Assembly: GCF_963082655.1 (NCBI RefSeq)
Contig: NC_081552.1
Location: 65,298,589-65,362,588 of the forward strand
DNA: 64,000 bases
From: Stomoxys calcitrans
Taxonomy: Eukaryota > Arthropoda > Insecta > Diptera > Muscidae
Direction of reading: 5' to 3'
The position numbers and the translations under genes are program-made. How positions within the stretch are numbered: position 1 is the stretch's first letter; every line of letters begins with the position of its first letter. Under the pieces are notes generated by a model, which saw nothing but the letters and a program-made list of their open reading frames with translations, was not told where the DNA came from and did not search any database. Shown here piece after piece: positions 55,376-64,000 of this stretch.

Positions 55376-56246
55376 CGTGAGAAGATAAGCTAGATTACAC
55401 AGCTATACATATTTGTACTTTCAAATAATATTCGAACCTGCAGCTGCATCTCCACATCGTAGTTGATTATTCATTCATTCCACCCGCTATCTCAGGCACA
55501 GATATCATTTCACATGCAATCCCATAAAGATTTGCCTTATACTCAGCATTCTCACTCAGAAGCCGATACATGCTTATACACATTGCTGTAATAATAGAGT
55601 TAATCTTTATAATTGCATTAGAAAGTCAATTTTCTCCCCCACTCTCTGACTTTCTCAAGACAATCTCTTATCCTTATTGGAATGACATAAGATAACATCC
55701 AAACTCACTTTGGCAGTCAAAACATTTGTATGAGCACAATAACGTTGGTAGTTTAATGGTGTGGGGGAATACAGGTACTTAGCCTTTTGTAAGCTAAGGT
55801 ATAATTCAGATCTCTAAAGAGGATTTAATACGATTGTGTGTTGTTATGACAATGCTGGATGGCTGAGTATGGGGGAGCTCAAAATGTGTGTGTACATATA
55901 AACAATTTGCATCAAAGAAAATCTCTCCCATTCGCACCCACATCCACACTACTTAGGCTAGAATCTTGGGGATTTTTATATTAAGACGGAATTAAATCGG
56001 ATTTCCCTGCCTCGCAGAAGCAATGATGTATGGGTCACCACATTATGCATGTGTGTGGGTAAGAGGTATTTAATTTAACTTCCCTAAAAGCATTGCTTAA
56101 GTATCCAAATTTGATTAACGGTCATTTAAAACGAAGAAGAAATGAAGAGGAATCGTGATTGTTAACAAGTTGATTAGGGTCCACATTTATAATTATTGTT
56201 TCTTTAAATTAAAGTTTTGAGAAAACTTTTGTAAGAACTGAATCAA
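55376..56246. other. Non-repeat stretch, no gene supported
   Basis: Mixed-composition DNA (less AT-biased than the other spacers) with no match to the repeats in the window and no frame with a domain. Probably host intergenic or intronic sequence. Confidence 0.5.
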
Positions 56247-57175
56247 AACAAGTAAAAACGTATTAAGTTCTGTCGTTCCGTCATGAATACCCACCACCAT
56301 GGATATATTTATCATCCTATTTTATTATAATATTATAACTTTACTATATTCATATTGGGTCGAACTGGAAATATTTAGTTCGGGTACCTAGAAGTCTTAT
56401 TCAAGTTGTAGAGTAAAATTTGAGAGAAAACGATTAATAAATGAGGCTTTTTGAAGTGTAACACGCCAAATGGCCACATCCCACTAGACTGCAGCTGTAT
56501 CAAAATAAACCTAATGTGGACCATAATCGGTTCGGATATCGATTGGTCTAGTGCAACTCCATATTACAAATTTCAGCCAAATCGATTACCAAATGGGCTT
56601 TTAATGTATTTAAGATCATAAATTAGCAGATCGGTCTATATGACAGTTATATCTAAATAAGTTCTGCTGTTGACTATACTTGGTTCGGATTTCAGGTGGC
56701 ATAGTCCAACTCACTTTTCCGAAATTTAGCGAAATGGGATTACAAAATGAGCTTTCATTGACTTAAGGCCCTAAATCCCCTGATCGGTCTACATCGAAAC
56801 TATATTCAAATGTGGTCTGAATAGATCAATATTACTATCACAAATCCGGTATCCTACTGTAACTCTCTGTTTCAAATGTCAGGGCAATAAATGTGGCTTT
56901 TATAGATTTACCACCCTGAACCCGCAGGCAGGTATATATGGCCCAATACGGACCATATTCTGTTCGATGTTGGGGCTCTAGTATAACTCACTGCAAAATC
57001 GGATAAAAAGTACAAGACGTTAAACCAGAACATCGGTCTTTATGGCAGCTTTACCCAAATATGATCCAATTTGGCCCGTTTAAAAACTCAACTAGCAAAT
57101 TTAAGAAATACGGATCTGTGCAAAATGTCAGTTTAATATCTAAGTTTTGTGACGACGAAAATCTTCATACTCATT
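56247..57175 (-). mobile_element. DINE-C-like, old and degenerate
   Basis: AACAAGTAAAAACGTATTAAG, a decayed hairpin (GTTCTGTCGTTCCGTCA), ATACCCACCACCATGGATAT, then about five diverged monomers (GATCGGTCTACATCGAAACT, TTTATGGCAGCTTTACCCAA). It reaches AATATCTAAGTTTTGTGACG without the microsatellite or the terminal CCACC motif. The most diverged DINE in the window. Confidence 0.65.
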
Positions 57176-57238
57176 TTCGTTCATCACATTAACGAATTAT
57201 CAATAAACTCTGCCAGCTTTACCCTTGTGTTTATCCAT

Positions 57239-57618
57239 TGTTATGTACCGTTAGGCAACAATAACAAAAAGACGACGGCGCATCTCTATCATGGGTGGAG
57301 ATGTTGTTGTTTCAAAGTCAGTCAGCAACCGTTTGCGCGACGCAACACAACACGTGTATGCCGATGAGTATAAAAGAGAGACACTTAAGCAAATGGGGAC
57401 AGCAAGTGCATAGCAACGAAACAGTGAACATCTGACAGCGGTAAGTCCGAATATCCATATATTATTCTTGGAGTACTTACACAAGTCTCCATAACACTTA
57501 GCCTTTGATCCTATCCTTATCCTGATTGGAGTGCTTACCCCGGTCTCCTACCTATCCTGTAGAATCCTTGAGTACCCTTACGGGAGTACTTACAACGGTC
57601 TCCTAGCTTACTTTACTT
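57239..57618 (+). promoter_or_regulatory. TATA box, splice-donor-like site and ~57-bp repeats
   Basis: TATAAAAG at 57369-57376 is followed ~65 bp downstream by ACAGCG|GTAAGT (donor-like, GT at 57441). Then come three GGAGT(A/G)CTTAC...GTCTCC units at 57470, 57528 and 57583. TGTTAT at 57239 and ATAACA at 57491-57496 could be the ends of a solo LTR, but no target duplication is seen. It could equally be a pol II promoter remnant. No downstream coding exon is visible before the retrotransposon at 57626. Confidence 0.35.
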
Positions 57619-57625
57619 TTATTGG

Positions 57626-58470
57626 CTATGACAGAAAATTTGTTCCACTAGCCGAACGTAGAATATCGTTCCAATCGCCTCGATCTTCTGCGCTTTTTCT
57701 AAAATCTCTGACTCCAAGTTTCGATGTGTCTCCCACCACTTGATCTTTCCATAGGGCTTTTGGTCTTCTCGGTTTGCGTGTACCACCGTGTTTGCCTTCA
57801 AAATACTTCTTTGCTGGAGCTTCTTCATCCATTCTGACAACATGACCTAGCCAACGCAGCCGTTGTATTTTGATGCGTGTAACTATGCTCATACAGCTGA
57901 TGGTTTATACGTCGCCTATATTCACCATTATCGCAAATTTTGTTCTTTATCTCAAATACTCCAAGCACTGTCTCATCTGCTTTCACAAATATCCGTGCTT
58001 TAAAACCATATAAAAACACGGGTAGTGTGAGTGTCTTGTATAGTGTAATTTTCGTCTGTCAGGATGTGACCTTGTTTCTAAACTGCTTACTAAGTCCAAA
58101 GTAGCATCTGGTAGCAACCGAAACTGGTGTCATTCGATTCGGTTGCGGCGGTGCCGAGGTAGATAAAGTTACTGACTATCTCAAAGTTGTGGTTCCCAAC
58201 TTTCTCCACTTTCTTTAACTGGTCGGTTGTACAAGGCGTTTTGAAAGTCGAAACCATCCTTATCTCCATTTACTGCCAGACCCATTTTCACCGACACTCT
58301 TTCGATTCTTTCAAAGGCTGCAGTTACTACTTCCGGTGACCGACCTATGATATCGATGTCATCAGCATAGGCGAGTAGTATGCGTTCTCTTGTGATTAGT
58401 GCGTATTATCTATTCACATCAGCATCTCGTATAATCTTCTCCAAGAGGATATTAAAGAGATCAGACAATG
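57626..58470 (-). pseudogene. Non-LTR RT relic, second copy of the 9.8-kb family
   Basis: Minus strand. Motif C region with YADD intact (58358-58369) within LLAYADDIDIIGRS-type text. RLRWLGHVVRMDEEAPAKK (~57830), GTRKPRRPKALWKDQVVGD and FRKSAEDRGDWNDILRSAS (~57660) follow. Frame breaks occur near 57900 and 58020-58260. It is cut at the 5' side at 58470, upstream of motif C, by the CCTAA tail of the next element. Compared with the 9.8-kb copy it is shorter at the 5' side but less damaged at the 3' side. Confidence 0.78.
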
Positions 58471-61400
58471 GTTAGGTTAGGTTTAAGTGGTGGTCTGCCA
58501 TCAGACTCACTTAGACGTTTTCGCCCATTGTGATACCACAGGAACAGAAGAAGGAAGATGCCTTCTAGTTCCTACCATTGTACCATCAATATCGGTTTAA
58601 AAAACCCAGTAACTTGCGAATGTTCACTTCCGCTAAATTAGACAGGTTCTCAACGAAATAAGAACCTAAAGTGGAACTCCTTCTAACTGCTAGTGCGGAA
58701 CACACTCACAAGGTGTTCTATAGTCTCTTCTTTCTCGATGTCCCTACAACTTTCGCAAAAGTCGTTGCTGGCAACCTTCAGTCTGTCAGCATGTTTTCCG
58801 ATTAGACAGTGGCCTGTCATGACGGACACAATGATTGAGATGTCTGTTTTAGGCAATGACAGCAAAGCAATAGGCCACTTCAGGTCTAGATGAGGCACAT
58901 AGTTTTGGAATGCTCACAGCCCCCTCTTTGTGACCAACCATCATTCGTTGCCCTTCGGGCCTGGTCCTGAAAACTTAGCTTACATGTCGCTAGAGGCATA
59001 CCCACAGATTCCAGTGTTCCTGGAGTGTGTAAGGTAGTTCCTAGTCTCGCCAGCTCGTCTGCTTTAGAATTACCTGGGCGGATTTTGTGTTCAGAAATAC
59101 GTTCTCCAGGGATTTAATGGCTGTATGGCTGTCTGAGAAGATATTTATGCCAATCGTCGTAATGACGTTATTTATTAGCCATTCCACCGCTTCCTTAAAT
59201 GCAAGGATCTTTGCTTGATACACACGGCAGTGGTTGGGTAACCTTTTCGATATGAACAGTTTTAGATCTTTAGAGTACACCCCAAAGCTCACCTGGTCGT
59301 TTAGTTTAGAACCATCCGTATAGTAGTCTATGTAACTTCTGTTACCAGGGATATCGTAGTTCCAATCGGTTCTATAAGGAATAGTGGTACAGTAATTTTT
59401 ATCAAAAGCGGCTCAAATAGGGTGTAATCCGCACTGCCTGGAACATCGGATATTGTATCAAGTATAACACAGTGTCCGTGGCCGCCACATGACCAATGAG
59501 AATGCTTCCTTAACCTCACGGCAGTAGTCGCTCCAATTTGGGTAGCCACAAAGTCCAGAGGCATAAGATGTAGCATTAAATTCAGTGCATCGGATGGTGT
59601 CGTCCTCAGTGCGGCTGTGATGCACAAACAAGCCATGCTTTGGATCCGGTTAAGTACTGAGCAGTAGGTGGATTTTTGAAGCGCTGTCCAGCATACCACA
59701 ACTCTGTCTCCACCCAAGGAGTCAGGTTCCACTGTAGGCAACTTGTATCTCCTGCTGAAAAAAAACAACTTCTGTCTTGCACGGATTTATACCCAGACCA
59801 CTTTCGGTAGCCCACTTTGCTGTTGCACGTAAAGCTTCCTGAAGTATATCTCTTAGAGTGCTAGGAAACCTTCCCCTAACCGCAATTGCCATGTCATGAG
59901 CATACGCCCACTTTTACACTTTTTTCTTCCAGAGACAATAAAATATTGTTAATGGCTGATTCCAAAGTAGATGAGACAGTACAGCTCCTTGAGGTGTTCC
60001 TTTGATCCATAGATCCCAAGCCTGTAATAATGCATCATTTAGTAAGTAAGTTATTTATAAACTTTCTTACGGTAGAGTTGATGCCTAGAAACTCCAACTC
60101 CTTCATGATTTGCGTCGGTTTTACATTACTGAAAGCACCTTCACCCTTATTTTTTCTTAGCTCACCCTTATTGATGTCCCAATCGTGTGATGCTCTTGTG
60201 GCCTTCGAGATCCGCTTGACCACTTTGTCTATATCCTCCTTACTTTCCAATTCCTTTTCTAGTCTAAGGAATAGTGGTTCAGAATTTGTGCCGAAATTTA
60301 TCCTAATCCGCCTTTCTTCGGTTTAGCCGAGGGACCACTACTCCAGTATTTTCCCGAAGGCTAAAACTAATATAACGATGATCAGAAAGGCTGTGGTCAT
60401 CTAACACTTCCCAGTTGAATATTCTTCCACTTATATCTTCTGATACAAAGGTAATATCTAGTACCTGGTAATAAAGGTTATCCCCTTTATTACAAATCGG
60501 CAGATTGCAACTTATAATATATTCAATAAGCACCTCACCCCTTTCGTTGAGATTCGAACTTCCCCATATCTGGTAATGTGCATTACCATCACTTCCTACA
60601 ATAACGCTTTTCTTCCTTACAGAAGCAGCTTCAACCAGCGACTTAAGGTTTGAAGGCCTCTAAATCGTGTGCCATATATAGGGAAGCCAGCCAGCAATGA
60701 GACTTGTTTATTTCAAGGCTGGCTACAACTAAATCTTCAGTGCTTAGCGACGGAAGAAGAAAAACATTTAGACTACACTTTGCATGAATACAGGCTCTGT
60801 GTCTCCCATTTCCCGTACCCTTGAGAAGTTTAAATCCCGAAAATTTTATTCCACGAATCATTTATCCACACACCCATGGTTCCTGGATAAGAACCACGTC
60901 AAATCCCCCAGCCGTTAGGAGGACTTTTAGTGCCGCCGAAGCGGCCTTAGAATGGTGGAGATTTATCTGTAGAAACCGGACCATAGTCAGGATTCAGAAC
61001 TTCCACCACAGTTGTGTTAGCCTCGTTTTCTGACTCCACCAGGAGCTCATCCTCACAAGATTCGTTAGAACTTGTCATGATGAGCTCCCGTGCGCATCCA
61101 GGGGCAGGTGAGAAAGCTGTGGAACCACTCTTTCTCAGGGCACTGGGCACTTGCGGTGTGGACGATATCTCCTTAGATTCTTCACTAACTGCTGCTGTCC
61201 AAGTACTTTCTGAGTTCCGTGCCTCCCCGCTGGCGCGCACTTTGAACCCAGTCCAACTTTGTGACCCACCCACACAGGGCTTGTCGGTCCCGTTTCGATG
61301 CCATCCCCTCCTGTCTCGATTGTGGCAGGGAGATTTTAAGTCTCCTGCAATCCGCCAGACTTTAGCGATGTGGTCGATTGTTTCTCAGGCAAGTGCTCAG

Positions 61401-62130
61401 CAACAACTGCTGAATCGTCTGCTGATTCCCCAACCCCACTGCTTCTATAGACCATTAGTTTCAACTTGTTGAATCCCTAGGATACAACCCCTTCAGACTT
61501 GTTGATGTCTTCGAGACAGCGGGAGTTTAGTACGAATACTGCATGTCTCCGGTCACCATCAGCCTCATCCAATCTTCCAGTCGGTGGTTGAAAGATTGGG
61601 GTTACATTAACTTAGTCTTTCAAGTATCGCTTCAGGATCTGAGGGAATCCTTGGAATACAAGCAAGCGCCATTGGTCGACAAGAAATATCTTCCTTCTCG
61701 ACTAAATCTTGTGCTGCACCTGGCCAGATCTCACCAATCTTTTTTAGCGCACAACGATACATTTCAATTGAACGTTGATCGCCGAAGGCAATTGGTTTGT
61801 ATCGGCCCCGATACCAGCCTGCATCGTCACAAACTTAAGGAGACGCAGGAAATTCCGCAAGAACATTGGAGTATACTGATGACAGTCCATTGACTATCCC
61901 ACTCCAATTATTCCTAGATATGCAGCCCTGTTCTTCTCCCTTGTCGACAACTGCCATCAGCAAACTGTCCATAGTGACATTAGCAAAGGTTCTTAAATCC
62001 ATATTACTATGGTTCGCCTGTAACGAACCACCACACGGGCTCTACTTCCTCTGGGTGTGGCTACCTCCTTGTCCTGGCCTTTCTCAGTCTTGGGGCAGTT
62101 CTTTCCCTTCAGAAGTAGACTCGGTTTCGT
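58471..62130 (-). pseudogene. I/LOA-like non-LTR retrotransposon, most complete copy
   Basis: Minus strand, ~3.7 kb. ORF1 (62130 to ~60960) is fragmentary, with a readable last part near 61270-60950 (FKVRASGEARNSESTWTAA). The APE-type endonuclease starts VVLIQEPWVCG (~60880), then GIKFSGFKLL and a C-terminal VLDDHSLSDHRYISFSLREN (~60400) with the SDH motif. The EN-RT linker (DIDKVVKRIS) jumps at ~60160 to FSNVKPTQIMKELEFLG, so ~700 bp of RT fingers/palm are deleted. Motif C at 59886-59907 reads YAHDMAIA, not YADD. RNase H follows: SFGVYSKDLKLFISKRL and INIFSDSHTAIKSLEN (59041-59292). The C-terminal FCESCRDIEKEETIEHL region is near 58740, and the 3' tail at 58471-58486 is a short CCTAA type. 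Domain order ORF1-EN-RT-RNase H fits I/LOA-like elements. Inactive. Confidence 0.82.
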
Positions 62131-62631
62131 AAACATAAAAGTAAAATAAGGTGCTCTTCAGAAGGAAAGGATATATGAAGAAAATAAAAAAATAATAGGT
62201 AAAAAAAAAGTGGAGAAGTAGAAGAAATAAGATGATCCGTGTGCTGTTTTTAATAACTTCTTAATTGACGGATGAAATCATCCTTTAAAATTCCAGCGGC
62301 AGTAAAAAATCAGCAGCACAAAGTCCTTTAAAAATCAAAGACGTTAAAATGGATGTAGAATGTGTCGACTCTCCACAGAATCGGCAGCCAAAATTCTTAT
62401 CCTCTTGCTTTTTCCACGAAATTGCGAATTTTCCTTGAATTTTCTTCTTTTCCGAAATTTTTATAAAATATTTGAAAATTCACACAAAGAATAATTATTT
62501 TTTTTCCGAAAAATTTCTTACGCCTTGATAGTATGACTTTTCAAATGAAATTCAGTGTATAATAGAATTTGGAATTCTCTAGGTTAAATTTCAATGCCAA
62601 TGTGAGACAGAAAACAAAATTTTTATTAACG
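62131..62631. other. AT-rich stretch, no gene seen
   Basis: Lies between the retrotransposon 5' side and a MITE. Contains A and T tracts and no frame of interest. The first ~100 bp may still belong to the retrotransposon 5' UTR. Confidence 0.45.
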
Positions 62632-62633
62632 TA

Positions 62634-63240
62634 AAGGGTGATTTTTTTGAGGTTAGGATTTTCATGCATTAGTATTTGACAGATCACGTGGGATTTCAGA
62701 CATGGTGTCAAAGAGAAAGATGCTCAGTATGCTTTGACATTTCATCATGAATAGACTTACTAACGAGCAACGCTTGCAAATCATTGAATTTTATTACCAA
62801 AATCAGTGTTCGGTTCGAAATGTGTTCAAATTTTGACAAATTTTGTTCAGCGATGAGGCTCATTTCTGGTTGAATGGCTACGTAAATAAGCAAAATTGCC
62901 GCATTTGGAGTGAAGAGCAACCAGAAGCCGTTCAAGAACTGCCCATGCATCCCGAAAAATGCACTGTTTGGTGTAGTTTGTACGCTGGTGGAATCATTGG
63001 ACCGTATTTTTTCAAAGATGCTGTTGGACGCAACGTTACGGTGAATGAACACATTTCGAACCGAACACTGATTTTGGTAATAAAATTCAATGATTTGCAA
63101 GCGTTGCTCGTTAGTAAGTCTATTCATGATGAAATGTCAAAGCATACTGAGCATCTTTCTCTTTGACACCATGTCTGAAATCCCACGTGATCTGTCAAAT
63201 ACTAATGCATGAAAATCCTAACCTCAAAAAAATCACCCTT
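62634..63240. mobile_element. Fold-back mariner-derived MITE, copy 2 (607 bp)
   Basis: TA on both sides (62632-62633, 63241-63242). Exactly the same length and structure as the copy at 17124-17730: two 194-nt arms, a 219-nt spacer coding for FSDEAHFWLNG. I noticed only two base differences: the arm near 62669 and a G to A near 62977 in the spacer. The near-identity at an unrelated position means both moved recently in this form. Confidence 0.92.
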
Positions 63241-63397
63241 TATAAAATTTCTTTTCATAACTAAAGTAAAATTTCCACAATTCAGCAGTCACAAATGAAA
63301 CACCTTAGGGAGAACATTCATGAAAACTTTTGGCCCAAAATGATGTTCTCCAAGAATTAAACGGAATTTTGTAACCATACTTACATGATGACAATAA
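63241..63397. other. Short spacer, no feature seen
   Basis: Non-repeat sequence between the MITE and the last DINE-A. No frame and no motif. Confidence 0.4.
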
Positions 63398-64000
63398 ACA
63401 AGTAAAAGCGTGCTAAGTTCGGCCGGGCCGAATCTTATATACCCTCCACCATGGATCGCATTTGTCGAGTTCTTTTCCCGGCATCTCTTTTTAGGCAAAA
63501 AAGGATATAAGAAATAAGTTGCTCTGCTATTAAAACGATATCAAGATATGGTCCGGTTCGGACCACAATTAAATTATATGTTGGAGACCTGTGTAAAAGT
63601 TCAGCCAATTCGTATAAGAACTGCGCCCATTGGGGCTCACGAAGTAAAATAAAGAGAACGATGTATATGGGATCTGTATCGGGCTATAGACCGATTCAGA
63701 CCATAATAAACACGTATCAGGTTATGAACCGATTTGAACCTTATTTGACACAGTTGTTGAAAGTAAAAATAAAATACGTCATGCAAAATTTCAGCCAAAT
63801 CGGATAGGAATTACGCCCTCTAGAAGCTCAAGAAATCAAATCCCCAGATCTGTTTATATGACAGCTATATCAGGTTATGGACCGATTTCAACCATACTTG
63901 GCACAGTTGTTGGATATCATAACGAAATACTTCGTGCAAAAATTCATTCCATTCGGATAAGAATTGCGCCCTCTAGAGGCTCAAGAAGTCAAGACCCAAG
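63398..64000 (-). mobile_element. DINE-A, cut by window edge
   Basis: AACAAGTAAAAGCGTGC, hairpin near 63419-63433 (TTCGGCC arms), TATATACCCTCCACCATGGA, full leader, then about three monomers with a small deletion near 63718 (ACACGTATCAGGTTATGAAC). It continues beyond 64000. Confidence 0.88.

Noticed and set aside
58471..58490. Telomeric TTAGG repeat
   Set aside because: Only two to three imperfect units, always at the 3' end of one retrotransposon family.
1..64000. Bacterial-style operons, toxin genes, defence islands, or an intact virus
   Set aside because: No ribosome-binding sites, dense coding or such domains. The composition and repeats are those of an insect genome, and no viral coding region was recognised.

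Overview
The window is eukaryotic, AT-rich, repeat-saturated DNA, most likely an intergenic or intronic block from a higher (calyptrate, probably muscid such as Stomoxys-like) fly. Three things point there. The commonest repeats share a core with the Drosophila INE-1/DINE-1 family: TATACCC end, CATAAAGTATATATATTC block, GTCCGTC microsatellite. There is a mariner with DD41D spacing and its derivatives. There are decayed non-LTR retrotransposons of insect type. No intact host gene, tRNA, rRNA, CRISPR array or bacterial feature was found. Nearly all open frames lie inside transposons, and most are accidental frames across 153-bp (51-codon) tandem repeats.

Layout. The dominant component is a set of non-autonomous INE-1/Helentron-type elements, here called DINE-A, DINE-B and DINE-C (my labels). 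One end carries TATACCC(T/A)CCACC plus the INE-1-like block. The middle is a variable number of ~153-bp monomers. The other end carries the inverted CCACC motif, a GC hairpin (arms TTCGGCC around one G) and a terminal CTTGTT. '+' means the TATACCC/block-A end is on the left. The second component is a Helitron-like family (5' TCTATATATA..., 3' GCGCAGCGGAGCGGGCC...CTAGT) that hosts many DINE insertions and occurs in head-to-tail tandem at 41734/41735 and 46368/46369. The third is two non-LTR retrotransposon families. One has APE endonuclease, RT and RNase H (I/LOA-like; 15.2-16.5, 20.5-21.5, 28.1-30.0, 50.0-55.4 and 58.5-62.1 kb). The other, without visible RNase H, has an intact YADD (9.8-11.1 and 57.6-58.5 kb). 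The fourth is Tc1/mariner material: an internally deleted DD41D element at 42.95-43.92 kb, two nearly identical 607-bp fold-back MITEs built from its 5' end (17.1 and 62.6 kb), a truncated third copy (22.4 kb), a second mariner relic (31.2 kb) and an unrelated 215-bp TA-flanked MITE (51.6 kb).

How they relate. The window is a record of nested insertion: DINEs within Helitrons, DINEs within DINEs, a MITE within a DINE within a non-LTR element. Several insertions can be checked against an uninterrupted copy elsewhere in the window. A 200-base assembly gap lies at 22892-23091. Stretches without recognisable repeats (828-1325, 1939-2290, 19772-20487, 24961-26578, 27801-28120, 32967-33316, 55376-56246, 62131-62631) are AT-rich with no supportable gene. 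I found no convincing new biological system. The most interesting items are the fold-back mariner derivative that could make a long hairpin RNA against its parent, the 85-nt near-perfect hairpin at 43996-44080, the 306-bp dimer repeat inside a DINE, and the INE-1-like elements that carry other sequence between their ends.
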